Origin: an uncultured Phycisphaerales bacterium
Lineage (GTDB): Bacteria; Planctomycetota; Phycisphaerae; Phycisphaerales; UBA1924
DNA length: 47,971 bases
Direction: 5' to 3'
NCBI GenBank assembly: GCA_937995595.1
Contig: CALKJW010000032.1
Coordinates: forward strand, 1-47,971
Shown one piece after another: positions 8,625 to 16,524 of this stretch (positions are counted from its first letter, which is position 1; the number at the start of each line of letters is the position of its first letter). The notes beneath the pieces were generated by a model. The model saw only the letters and a program-made list of their open reading frames with translations, did not search any database and was not told the origin of the DNA. The translations under genes were made by a program, and so were the position numbers.

Positions 8625-9934
8625 GGCAGACGCTGGCCATCTTTCTCGACGCCTACCGCGAGCTGAACAGCCGCAAACTGTTCTGGATCGTGCTGGCGAT
8701 CTCCGTCGCCGTGGTCGGGGCGCTGGCCATCCCGTCGCACGACGAGCGCGGCATCGTGGTCTTCGGCCAGTCGGCCGAGATGCCGATGCTCTCGACCAAG
8801 GCGGTCTCGACCGTCGCGTTCTACAAGTTCCTGCTGCAGTGGTTCGGCATCAACCTGTGGCTGGCGTGGGGCGCGACGATCCTCGCGCTGATCTCGACCG
8901 CGGGCATGATCCCCGAGATGGTCAGCGGCGGGTCGATCGAACTGGTGCTCTCCAAGCCCGTGAGCCGCCTGCGGCTGTTCCTCACCAAGTACTTCGCGGG
9001 CCTGATGTTCGTCGCGCTGCAGGCCGCGGTGTTCGCCGTCGGCGCGGTGCTGCTCATCGGCCTGCGCGCCGGCGTGTGGGACCTGCGCCCTTTCATGGCC
9101 GTCCCGCTGATCGTGCTGTTCTTCAGTTACCTGTTCTGCGTGTGCGCGCTGGTGGGCATGCTCACGCGCTCGACGCTGCTGGCCCTGCTGGCGACCATCC
9201 TGCTCTGGCTGGCGACGTGGGCCGTCGCCACCGTCGAGAACTTCATGCTCGACCAACGCCTCCGCCACGAGCGCGAGGTGGCCCGACTGCGAAGCCAGTC
9301 CGAGACCATGCGGACGACCCTGGACGCGCTGGACCGCCAGATCGCCGAACTCCGCGGGGCGGACCGCTCCGACGCCGCGCCCGAACCGGGCGAGCCATCG
9401 GAGCCGGACGCGGGCGACGCGGCGGCGCCCGCCACGCCCGCCGAGCAGGCCGCCGGCACGCCGAACCAACCGCCTCCGCCATCGCGCCGGCCGCCGTCGC
9501 GTCGCGGCAACCGCTCGATCCTCGACGCCGGCCGCCAACTGCTCGGCCAGATCGACGCGGGCGGGGGGCTGGAGTCGCTGGAGCGCAACCGCGCCGCGGT
9601 GGCCCGGCAGGTCGAGCAGCTCGAATCGCAGTTGGGCCCGGCGACGGAGCGCGCGGCCGGTTCGACCAAGTGGCACCGGCGGGTGTACGTCGTCGCCGCG
9701 GTGCTGCCCAAGACCGGCGAGACCAAGCAACTCTTCCAGCGCTACGTGATCGACAAGCGCGACATCGAGGGCTTGCTGCGCGTCCTCATGGACGTGACCG
9801 GCGACCAGGACGCCGGCGCTGCGGAGTCGGCCATCGGCAACCGCTCGCTGTGGTGGGTGATCGGCACCTCGCTGGCGTTCGAGGTGGTGATCCTCGGCGT
9901 CGCGTCGTGGGTCTTCGTCCGGCGCGACTTCTAG
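8621..9934 (+). CDS. ABC-2-type permease with long coiled-coil loop
   Basis: This is the membrane partner of the ATPase with which it overlaps by 4 bp. An N-terminal helix (LFWIVLAISVAVVGALAI) is followed by an extracytoplasmic segment. Four or five further helices lie between about residues 70 and 207, and the last helix is near the C terminus (VIGTSLAFEVVILGVASWVFV). Between residues ~208 and ~405 there is an unusual ~200-residue insert. It contains a charged coiled coil (LRHEREVARLRSQSETMRTT), an Ala/Pro-rich linker and a second helical part (VARQVEQLESQL). Typical ABC-2 permeases lack such an insert. It may contact periplasmic partners; that is inference. Confidence 0.85.
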   Translation: MRQTLAIFLDAYRELNSRKLFWIVLAISVAVVGALAIPSHDERGIVVFGQSAEMPMLSTKAVSTVAFYKFLLQWFGINLWLAWGATILALISTAGMIPEMVSGGSIELVLSKPVSRLRLFLTKYFAGLMFVALQAAVFAVGAVLLIGLRAGVWDLRPFMAVPLIVLFFSYLFCVCALVGMLTRSTLLALLATILLWLATWAVATVENFMLDQRLRHEREVARLRSQSETMRTTLDALDRQIAELRGADRSDAAPEPGEPSEPDAGDAAAPATPAEQAAGTPNQPPPPSRRPPSRRGNRSILDAGRQLLGQIDAGGGLESLERNRAAVARQVEQLESQLGPATERAAGSTKWHRRVYVVAAVLPKTGETKQLFQRYVIDKRDIEGLLRVLMDVTGDQDAGAAESAIGNRSLWWVIGTSLAFEVVILGVASWVFVRRDF

Positions 9935-9994
9935 CTGCCGCTGACCCTCGGATCAGTGGCCCGTGCCTGCGCGATGCGCACCGAAACAGACAAG

Positions 9995-10014
9995 CCCCGC
10001 GCAGGTGCGCAGGG
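9995..10014. terminator. Weak hairpin between convergent genes
   Basis: CCCCGCGCA and TGCGCAGGG pair with one mismatch around a very short loop. It lies between the ends of the permease and the regulator, with no T-tract, so it is only a possible bidirectional terminator. Confidence 0.25.
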
Positions 10015-10082
10015 CCTGTGAAGGTGAAGTCTGGATCTGTGGGATGGGCGCCGACCCCCGTGCGGGAGGGGGCGAAGGGGGG

Positions 10083-10664
10083 TCAGTGCACGAGGTTGGT
10101 CGAGTGCTCGATCGCCTCGATCACCTGTCGCACGGCGAACGGCTTGCGGAGGTAGTTGTCAAAGCCCTGCGTCCGCAGCGACTGCAACTGCCCCTCGGTC
10201 ATCTGGCCGCTCATGGCGATGACCTTGGTGAGTTGCATGTCGTCGTCCTTGTGGACGAGGTTGGCCAGCGCCTTGGCGTCGGCCCCGCCCAGGTGCACGT
10301 CCAGCAGCAGGACGTGCGGCTTGAAGCGCTCGCACTCGACGCCCGCCTCGAACGCGTTGATCGCCGTGCGGACCTCGTAGTTGGCCTGCTCGGAGAGCGC
10401 CTTGCTCAGCGCCTCGACAACCTCGGGCTCGTCGTCGGCGATCAGGATGCGGGTCTTCCCGCCCGCCACCCCGTCGAACGGGATGCCGTGTTCCTTCATG
10501 AACCGGACCAACTGCGACACGGGGATGCGGCGGTCCTTGGAGCCGGGGATCCGGTACCCCTTCAACTGCCCGGTGTCGAACCACTTCGACACCGTCCGCG
10601 GCGCAACGTTGCAGATCTTGGCAACCTCACCGGTCGTCAGTACGTCTTTGTCAAACGGCAGCAT
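10083..10664 (-). CDS. HTH-receiver regulator (MerR/excisionase-like HTH fused to REC)
   Basis: A 193-residue regulator with unusual order. Residues 8-58 form a MerR/excisionase-type helix-turn-helix (TTGEVAKICNVAPRTVSKWF) with its wing (GYRIPGSKDRRIPVSQLVRF). Residues 71-190 are a CheY-like receiver with the acidic pair D77-D78, the phosphoacceptor D122 (HVLLLDVHLGG), a Ser-like switch (IAMSG) and K174 (YLRKPF). All key phosphorylation residues are present, so it should accept a phosphoryl group from a histidine kinase, none of which is nearby. The start at 10664 has a GGTGGAG ribosome site. The longer frame to 10778 has no support. Target genes unknown. Confidence 0.9.
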   Translation of the reverse strand: MLPFDKDVLTTGEVAKICNVAPRTVSKWFDTGQLKGYRIPGSKDRRIPVSQLVRFMKEHGIPFDGVAGGKTRILIADDEPEVVEALSKALSEQANYEVRTAINAFEAGVECERFKPHVLLLDVHLGGADAKALANLVHKDDDMQLTKVIAMSGQMTEGQLQSLRTQGFDNYLRKPFAVRQVIEAIEHSTNLVH

Positions 10665-11052
10665 CTCCACCCTCGCTTGGTCGTGGCCCAAAGACCGAAC
10701 AAACCGCCGTACACCGGGCGGTCCGACCTCCTGCAATCGGAGCCTTTGGGACGGGTCTTGACGCCGACGGCCGCCCAACGCGCAGAAACGGGCTATCCGG
10801 ACTGTGCCGCCCGCGACGCCGATGCCGATCGGGCCGGTTCGGATCGGTGCGGCCGGCCCGCCGTCCGCCGCGGCCTATCCCCAACGGCAGGTCAGTTCCC
10901 CGCCCCGCGTTGACATCCGAACCTCACCGGCGGTACGTTACCATCCCTTGTTTCTGACCCGCCCCGGCTGCATCCGGGTGCGGGCGGCGTCCGTACGGGA
11001 TGCGGTCCCGCCGGTGCCGGCCAGTTTTCGGCGGTCCCCCAAGGAGCAGATC
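10665..11052. other. Intergenic region between divergent regulator and HEAT-like gene
   Basis: A 388-bp stretch with no gene seen. It holds a promoter candidate for the rightward gene (10910-10939), an AAGGAG ribosome site at 11041-11046, and a small inverted repeat (ACCGCC at 10703-10708, GGCGGT at 10717-10722) in the leader of the leftward regulator gene, which could be an operator. No promoter for the regulator is obvious. Confidence 0.5.
10910..10939 (+). promoter_or_regulatory. Promoter of the HEAT-like gene
   Basis: A perfect -35 TTGACA (10910-10915), an 18-bp spacer and a -10-like TACGTT (10934-10939) lie 113 bp before the GTG start at 11053. The leader would be about 105 nt. Confidence 0.55.
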
Positions 11053-13257
11053 GTGCCCGATCGCACATCGTTCGTGTCCAATCGTCGTCCGTTCCTGACC
11101 GCCGCGGCGTGCCTGCCGCTCGCTCTCGGCGGGTTTGCGGCGACGCCCGCGACGCTGCTTGCGCAGTCGGGGACGGCCCCGGCGCGCGAGCCGACCAACT
11201 CGCAACTGCTCGAAGACTTCATGCACTACACGCTGATCGACAACCCCGCGCTGGCCGCGGAGTTCGGTCAGGCGCTGCTCGACAAGGGGCTGGACGCGAC
11301 CGATTTCGTGAAACTGGTCGACGCGACCCGCGAGGGGTACAGCAAGTTCGAGCGCGCCGTGCTGCAGGGCCTGCGCAACCGCGAGGTCGAGCCGGTCGCG
11401 GCGCGGCTGCTGGGCCTCTACGAGCAGGGGAAACTGGCGATGGTGCGCGACCCGGAGGCGATCGCCAGGAGCATCGCCGACCTGACGGGCACGCAGCGGG
11501 CCCGGTCGTTCGCCCGTCAGCGCCTCAAGGAAGCGGGGGAGTACGCCACGCCGCAACTGTTCCGCGCGCTGATCCAGCGCGACAACGCGCTGCTCAAGGC
11601 CGAGGTGCGCACGCTGCTGGTCGAGATGGGCCGGCAGTCGGTCGTCCCCCTGTGCACCGCGCTGCGCGAACTCGACCCCGTCTCGCAGGAACTGGTCATC
11701 GGCGTGCTGGGCGACATCCCGTACACCACCTCGCTCCCGTTCATCTACGATGTGCGCGCGACGACGAGCAACCCGGCCGTCCGCGCCGCCGCGGAGGCCG
11801 CGGCCCGCAAGATCGCCGGCTCGGTGAGCGACGACGTGCCGCTGGCCGACCGCTACTACGCCCTGGCCAACGACTACTACTCCGAGTCGCGCAGCCTGAC
11901 GGCCTTCCCCGGCGAGCAGAACCAACTCTGGTGGAGTTACAGCCCCAGCGCGGGGCTGGTGTTCCTGCCGATCGACACGAGCGTCTTCCACGAGGCGATG
12001 GCGATGCGGCTGTGCGAGCGGGCCCTGCAACTCGACGGCGGGCACGCGCGGGCCATCAGCCTCTGGATCGCCGCGAACTTCTCGCGCGAGATCGACGGCC
12101 CGCCCGACTACGCCAACCCCGCCTACGGGCCGGACCGGCGCGACGCGATGTACTACGCGGTCGCGGCGGGCAACGCCCCGTGCCAGCGGGTGCTCGGCCG
12201 CGCGCTGGACACCAACGACACCCCGCTGGCACGCCGCGCGATCGCCGCGATCGAGCGCACCGCCGGCGGCGCGGCGCTGTGGGCCGGCGGCGAACGCCGC
12301 GCACTGATCGAGGCCGTCCGCTACCCCAGCCGGCGCGTGCAGTACGAGGCGGCGCTGGCGCTGGGCGCGGCGGGCCCGCGCGAGATCTTCGACGGCTCCG
12401 ACCGCGTGGTGCCCATCCTCGGCAGCGCGATCCGCGACGCGGGCGCCCGCTACGCCATCGTCATCGCCGGTTCCGAGAAGCAGGCGCCCCTGGCCGACGC
12501 CCTCCGCGCCGCCGGTTACACCGAGGTGCGCCCCGCGGCCGACCTGGCCGGGGCCGAGCAGGCCATCGCCGACATGCCCGGCGTGGACCTGATCCTCACC
12601 GACCTGACGACCAACCAGACGCAGGCCGTGATCGACGCCGCGCGCGACCGCGCCAAACTCCGCGCCACGCCCGTGCTCGCCCTGGCCGACGCCGGCGGGT
12701 ACCGCGAACTGGCCCAGCGCCACCTCGGCGACCCGACCATCCGCGTCGCGCGCGCCGGGCTCTCGGCCCGCGAGATCGGCGCCGCGGCGGACCAGTTGCT
12801 CGAATCGGCCATCGGCGGGCCGATCTCCGCCGACGAGGCCGCGGGGTACAAGTCGCGGGCCGTCCGCGTGCTGCGCGACCTGGCCGTGTCGGGCAACGCG
12901 GTGCTCAACGTCGGCGACGCCGCGGGACCGCTGGTCAGCGCGCTGGCGGACAACCGCGGCGAGATGCGGCTGGCGATCGCCGACGTGCTCACGTTTGTCG
13001 ATGCCAACGACGCGCAGGTCGCGCTGATGGACGCCGCCCTCGCCGCCTCGGGCGCCGAGCAGGTCGCGATGCTCGACAAGACCGCCGCGTCCGCCAAGCG
13101 CTTCGGCAACCTGCTGGAGAACCGGCAGGTGTCCGCGTTGCGCGAACTGGTGATGCGCGGCGGCGACGAGCAGGCCACCGCGGCGGCCGCGCTCATGGGT
13201 GCGCTCAACCTGCCCAACACCGAACTGGTCCCGCTGATCCTCGGCTCGCAGAACTGA
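11053..13257 (+). CDS. Exported HEAT-like repeat protein with degenerate receiver-like domain
   Basis: The start is GTG 11053, because AAGGAG lies 6 nt before it and the frame upstream lacks a signal. The N terminus (RRPFLTAAACLPLALGGFAATPATLLAQ) is a signal peptide. Residues ~40-300 are repeated helical pairs of HEAT/armadillo character (ATPQLFRALIQRDNALLKAEV and similar). A TPR-like stretch follows (AMRLCERALQLDGGHARAISLW). Residues ~466-585 have the strand-helix pattern of a response-regulator receiver: VDLILTDL keeps the Asp at the phosphorylation position, but the first acidic pair and the distal Lys are lost. More helical repeats complete the 734 residues. It is probably a periplasmic scaffold. 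It precedes the pilus cluster but ends in its own terminator. Function unknown. Confidence 0.8.
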   Translation: MPDRTSFVSNRRPFLTAAACLPLALGGFAATPATLLAQSGTAPAREPTNSQLLEDFMHYTLIDNPALAAEFGQALLDKGLDATDFVKLVDATREGYSKFERAVLQGLRNREVEPVAARLLGLYEQGKLAMVRDPEAIARSIADLTGTQRARSFARQRLKEAGEYATPQLFRALIQRDNALLKAEVRTLLVEMGRQSVVPLCTALRELDPVSQELVIGVLGDIPYTTSLPFIYDVRATTSNPAVRAAAEAAARKIAGSVSDDVPLADRYYALANDYYSESRSLTAFPGEQNQLWWSYSPSAGLVFLPIDTSVFHEAMAMRLCERALQLDGGHARAISLWIAANFSREIDGPPDYANPAYGPDRRDAMYYAVAAGNAPCQRVLGRALDTNDTPLARRAIAAIERTAGGAALWAGGERRALIEAVRYPSRRVQYEAALALGAAGPREIFDGSDRVVPILGSAIRDAGARYAIVIAGSEKQAPLADALRAAGYTEVRPAADLAGAEQAIADMPGVDLILTDLTTNQTQAVIDAARDRAKLRATPVLALADAGGYRELAQRHLGDPTIRVARAGLSAREIGAAADQLLESAIGGPISADEAAGYKSRAVRVLRDLAVSGNAVLNVGDAAGPLVSALADNRGEMRLAIADVLTFVDANDAQVALMDAALAASGAEQVAMLDKTAASAKRFGNLLENRQVSALRELVMRGGDEQATAAAALMGALNLPNTELVPLILGSQN

Positions 13258-13644
13258 TCAGCGCTCACACGTCGCAGAACGCGTCAGGCCCCGGCCCCGC
13301 GCCGGGGCCTGTTGTTATCCGGCCGCGTGGCGCGCGGTCGCACGCGGCGCATAACCCGGCGCGTCGCGGGCGCCTGCGCGGCATCGGCCGCGCCAAACTC
13401 CCCGCAGCCGTTACAGGTGCGCGCCCCGCCGGCACGACTCGATCGCGTGATGAATGAACCCCGGGGTCCGGTCGATGCACACGAACGGGCATCGTCCCAC
13501 CGCTTTGGGTGCCTCGGCCGTGTTGGCCGGGGACCGGGGCGCGGGGCGTGCCCGACGTTGAGCGATTCACACCCGGCGTGTGTGAGCCGGGTCGCTTGCA
13601 AGTGTTCGTGTGTGTGCTGGTCATGTGACCAAGGAGACTCCTGT
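13258..13644. other. Intergenic region upstream of the pilin cluster
   Basis: A 387-bp stretch without a gene. It contains the terminator at 13286-13310 and an inverted repeat ACCCGGC-N8-GCCGGGT (13571-13592). A short inverted repeat, GGTCA-TG-TGACC (13619-13630), abuts the AAGGAG ribosome site of the first pilin. TTGCAA (13596-13601) is a possible -35, but no good -10 follows it. The two inverted repeats may control pilin expression. Confidence 0.45.
13286..13310 (+). terminator. Rho-independent terminator after the HEAT-like gene
   Basis: A perfect 10-bp stem (AGGCCCCGGC / GCCGGGGCCT) with a 5-nt loop is followed by GTTGTTAT, 28 bp after the stop codon. The stem is very stable; the T-tract is interrupted. 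Confidence 0.7.
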
Positions 13645-14082
13645 ATGCGGAACCGTGTGTCCAAAGCCTTTACGCTCGTGGAAATTCTGATCGTCGTCGT
13701 GATCCTGGGCATTCTCGCCGCGATCGTGATCCCGCAGTTCACGAACGCCAGCCAGGATGCGCAGATCGGTAACGTCGAGACCCAGTTGCAGACCATCCGC
13801 TCGCAGATCGAGCTCTACCGCGTCCGCAACAACGGCCAGTATCCCAACCTCGGCGGCTTTACCAACGAGAACGGCTGGGGCGACAACACCGAGAACGGCA
13901 TGATCCAGGCCAACTACCTGCGCAGCATGCCGATCAACCCGCGCACCGGCACCTCGACGATCGTCGTCGGCCCCGACCCGGCGCAGCCCGTCTCGACCGG
14001 CGACGCCGGCTGGTGGTTCGACCCGACGACCGGCGACTTCGGCGCCAACGGGTTCGACGAAGTCAACCGTCAGTGGCGGTAA
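13645..14082 (+). CDS. Major pilin-like protein (type IV pilin/GspG-like)
   Basis: A 145-residue prepilin. Short basic leader, then SKA-FTLVEILIVVVILGILAAIVIPQF: Phe at mature +1, Glu at +5, and a long hydrophobic helix. Ala replaces Gly at -1. The helix continues as an amphipathic segment (LQTIRSQIELYRVRNNGQYP). The globular part ends with GDAGWWFDPTTGDFGANGFDE. ATG 13645 has an ideal AAGGAG 8 nt upstream. It is the first gene of the cluster running to the TPR lipoprotein and is about the length of a major pilin or pseudopilin, so it is probably the main fibre subunit. It is a paralogue of the next gene and resembles the tail of the secretin. Confidence 0.92.
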   Translation: MRNRVSKAFTLVEILIVVVILGILAAIVIPQFTNASQDAQIGNVETQLQTIRSQIELYRVRNNGQYPNLGGFTNENGWGDNTENGMIQANYLRSMPINPRTGTSTIVVGPDPAQPVSTGDAGWWFDPTTGDFGANGFDEVNRQWR

Positions 14083-14102
14083 TGACCGGACTCTGACCTG
14101 AT

Positions 14103-14165
14103 CGGACCCGGAGAGAGAACGGGGTCCGAACGACCGACCCGCGGTCGGCTTCCGAAAGGAAGCCG
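14103..14165 (+). promoter_or_regulatory. Hairpin series between the two pilin genes
   Basis: Three potential RNA hairpins follow each other. They are GGACCC with GGGTCC (about 14104-14127), CCGACC-CGC-GGTCGG (about 14134-14148), and CGGCTTCC-GAAA-GGAAGCCG (14146-14165). The last is a perfect 8-bp stem with a GNRA tetraloop. The last two share bases and exclude each other. No T-tract follows, so an RNA-stabilising or attenuating role between two differently needed pilins is more likely than full termination. Confidence 0.5.
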
Positions 14166-14236
14166 GCCGCGTTCACCGGAGGCGTGGAACGACGTCCCGC
14201 CCGCACCGCGGGACCATGCACGCGGGGAGTCACTTC

Positions 14237-14671
14237 ATGCGTCCTGTTCCGAATCGCGCGTTCACGCTGGTCGAGATCCTCATCGTCGTCGTCATCCTCG
14301 GCATCCTCGCCGCGATCGTCATCCCCGCGTTCAACAGCACGGTGAGCGACTCGGCGGCGCAGACGACCTACAGCGAACTGCAGAAACTCCGCCGGCACAT
14401 CGGCGTGTTCAAGGCCCGCAACGCCGACGCCCTGCCCAACGTCGTCGCCGGCGACGGCTCCTGGGGCGAACTGGTCAGCCCCGATCACTTCCTCTCGCCG
14501 CCGGTGAACGCCTGGGTCGGCGGGGCCAACGCGCGCGTCATCGTCGTCATGCCCAACGCCGTGCCCGACGCGGCCTACCACACCAACTACGGCTGGATCT
14601 ACGACCCCAATAACGGCGACATCTTCGCCGCGGGCTTCGACGCCAACGACAACCCGCTTCCCCGGCCGTGA
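14237..14671 (+). CDS. Second pilin-like protein
   Basis: A 144-residue prepilin: MRPVPNRA-FTLVEILIVVVILG, with Ala at -1, Phe +1 and Glu +5. The amphipathic helix (YSELQKLRRHIGVFKARNADALP) and a globular domain ending HTNYGWIYDPNNGDIFAAGFDANDNPLPRP follow. The start is the ATG at 14237, 7 nt after GGGGAG; the frame could begin 21 nt earlier, but without support. The last ~30 residues are nearly repeated in the tail of the secretin at 18760-18850. It may be a minor or alternative subunit of the same fibre as the first pilin. Confidence 0.92.
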   Translation: MRPVPNRAFTLVEILIVVVILGILAAIVIPAFNSTVSDSAAQTTYSELQKLRRHIGVFKARNADALPNVVAGDGSWGELVSPDHFLSPPVNAWVGGANARVIVVMPNAVPDAAYHTNYGWIYDPNNGDIFAAGFDANDNPLPRP

Positions 14672-14776
14672 TCCGGACCACAGCCCCCGTGCGTAGTAGC
14701 CGATAAGAGGGCTGCGCGTCATGCGAGCCGATCTGCTCGGCGAGCGACCCGCCCCGACCCAACCCCGGAGCCGACC

Positions 14777-15055
14777 ATGCGGAACCGCAAGCCCATCACG
14801 ACCCTCGTCCCCGTCGCCGCGGCGTTCGCGTGCCTGCTCGCCGCGTCGCACTTCGGCGACGCGCTCGCGCCGTCCCGCGCCTCGGCCTTTCAGCCGGGCG
14901 ACTCGCCCTTCAACGCCACGGCGCAGCGCCGCGACATGCTCGAGCAACTCAGGCAGATGAACGAGCGGCTCACGCGCATCGAGTCCAAACTCGAGCGCGG
15001 CATCAACGTCAAGGTCACGGAGATGCCGCCCGTGACCGTGCAGAGCAAGGACTGA
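14777..15055 (+). CDS. Small exported coiled-coil protein
   Basis: A 92-residue protein: an N-terminal signal or anchor (TLVPVAAAFACLLAASHFGDALA), a short linker, then a charged coiled coil (RRDMLEQLRQMNERLTRIESKLERG) and a short beta-like end (NVKVTEMPPVTVQSKD). GGAG lies 6 nt before the ATG. I recognise no family. Size and position between pilin and GspH-like genes suggest a structural or assembly component of the same machine, loosely like the short coiled-coil partners PilN/PilO or GspM, but homology is not claimed. Confidence 0.75.
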   Translation: MRNRKPITTLVPVAAAFACLLAASHFGDALAPSRASAFQPGDSPFNATAQRRDMLEQLRQMNERLTRIESKLERGINVKVTEMPPVTVQSKD

Positions 15056-15091
15056 GCGCGCCCGAGCGCCCGCGCCGCCCGGAGGTTGTGT

Positions 15092-15661
15092 ATGCGTCTC
15101 CCGGCCCACGCCGAACCGAACCCCGCCCGCGCCGGCGCGCGCAGCGCGTTCACGCTGCTCGAGGTGCTGGTCGTCATCGTCGTGCTCGGCATCGCCGGCG
15201 CGCTGGTCATCCCGCAGATGGGCCAGACCGGCATCCTCAAGGTGCAGGCCGCGGTGCGCACCGTCGTCTCCGACATCACGTTCATCCAGGCCGAGGCCGT
15301 GGCGTTCCAGGAACGCCGCGCCATGGTGTTCGACGTCGAGACGTCGAGTTACGCGCTGGTCGAGGTGCCCGGCAACACCATCGACCCGGTGACCAACACC
15401 ATGTTCGACCCGACCAAGCCCGGCGGGCGGTACGTGGTCGATTTCCGCGACGAGAAGTTCGGCGACGCGCGCATCACCAGCGCGGTCTTCAGCGGCACCA
15501 ACACGCTGATCTTCGACGGCATGGGCGGACCCGTCGCCGACGCCGCGGGCGCGGTGCCCGGCAACGGCGGCGTCATCCGCATGACCGGCTCGGGCCAGGC
15601 GTTCCTGGTCCGCGTCGAGCCGTTCACCGGCCGCGTCGTGGTCTCGACGGAACAGCCCTGA
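15092..15661 (+). CDS. GspH/FimT-like minor pseudopilin
   Basis: A 189-residue prepilin with a longer leader (about 19 residues) ending RSA-FTLLEVLVVIVVLGIAGALVIPQM: Ala at -1, Phe +1 and Glu +5. After the helix comes the pattern of GspH/FimT minor pseudopilins: a helix (VRTVVSDITFIQAEAVAFQERRAMVFD) and then beta strands (YALVEVPGN, ITSAVFSGTNTLIFDGMGGP). The end, RVEPFTGRVVV, closely matches the typical GspH terminal strand. Minor pseudopilins form the tip complex that primes fibre assembly. GGAGG lies 6 nt before ATG 15092. Confidence 0.9.
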   Translation: MRLPAHAEPNPARAGARSAFTLLEVLVVIVVLGIAGALVIPQMGQTGILKVQAAVRTVVSDITFIQAEAVAFQERRAMVFDVETSSYALVEVPGNTIDPVTNTMFDPTKPGGRYVVDFRDEKFGDARITSAVFSGTNTLIFDGMGGPVADAAGAVPGNGGVIRMTGSGQAFLVRVEPFTGRVVVSTEQP

Positions 15662-15686
15662 TCGGAGAACGCAAGGAGGCTCGCCC

Positions 15687-15902
15687 GTGAACACAGACAC
15701 GACCCCACGCCGGCCGGTCGAGCCCGAGTGCCGCTCGCGCCGATCGACGATCCCGCGCCTGCGCTTCACGCTGCTGGGAGTGGCCATCTTCGCCTTCGGC
15801 CTGCTCATCTGGTCGCGCCTGCTGCTGGTGACCAACTACCCCAAGACGGCCATCGCCGAGCCCGCGGCCAAGCAACGCGCCGCGGCGTCGAATCCCGATT
15901 GA
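15687..15902 (+). CDS. Small single-pass membrane protein
   Basis: A 71-residue protein starting at GTG 15687 with AAGGAGG 7 nt upstream. An Arg-rich N terminus (~25 residues) precedes one helix (FTLLGVAIFAFGLLIWSRLLLV) and an Ala-rich tail, so the N terminus should be cytoplasmic. It is 25 bp behind the GspH-like gene, in the same operon. It could be an inner-membrane accessory factor of the pilus machine. No family recognised. Confidence 0.7.
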   Translation: MNTDTTPRRPVEPECRSRRSTIPRLRFTLLGVAIFAFGLLIWSRLLLVTNYPKTAIAEPAAKQRAAASNPD

Positions 15903-16524
15903 ACCTCCAAGTCGCGCGGAGGCGCACGGAGTTCGACACAGTGACGCGGGCGCAGCGGAACCGGTAACTCCTGAAGCCGATGCGAGAGCGTCGATCTGGT
16001 CGATACGGCTCTGGTCTGCGAGATCGGTGCAGACCTCGCGGCCGCGTCGCGAGCCCCGCGGCCTGCCGTTCACGGTTCGGACACCGGAACGTCCCGCGAG
16101 ACCTTCGCGGCGGTGCTGCGCACCTGCTCTGTCCGACGCCGAGTCGGAGCACGATGAGCAGCGCGACCGCCCGCCGGCGCTCGCGAGCACGCCTCGCAAC
16201 ATGGACCACCAGTGCCGCTTCCGGGACCTGCCGGACTCAGAGCGCTCATCGGTGTCATCCGTCATTCATCCGTGGCATCCGCGTACCTGTCCGCGCGGCA
16301 CGCGCCGTGCGCTATCGGACGCGCCCGCGCCACCCCGTTCACGTGTTGCGGCTTACCCAAACCCCTTGACACGCAACGGGTTGGAGATGTTGCCCAAAGT
16401 CGCCCGCAGGACTTGCCGACGTTGGAACCCGATCGCGCCGCAAACCTCGCGGCGGGAGGCGCTTGTGCACACGACCGCTCGTCCGGCGACCACGACCCCG
16501 GCGACGGCTTCCAGGAGAGTTCCC
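15903..16524. other. 622-bp gene-free region before the secretin
   Basis: No convincing gene on either strand. Three CATCCG direct repeats lie at 16256, 16267 and 16276. A small hairpin TCCGAC-N5-GTCGGA is at 16132-16148. A perfect TTGACA -35 (16366-16371) has no good -10 at 16-18 bp, so a promoter here is uncertain. Reading frames crossing the region lack ribosome sites and protein-like composition. It may be decayed coding DNA or a long regulatory leader. Confidence 0.45.

Noticed and set aside
10924-12723. A 599-codon minus-strand frame opposite the HEAT-like gene
   Set aside because: Shadow frame; the plus-strand gene has a promoter, ribosome site, signal peptide and terminator.
15624-16265. 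A minus-strand frame crossing the gene-free region before the secretin
   Set aside because: It overlaps the small membrane protein and part of the GspH-like gene, has no ribosome site and an Arg/Ser-rich random-looking translation.
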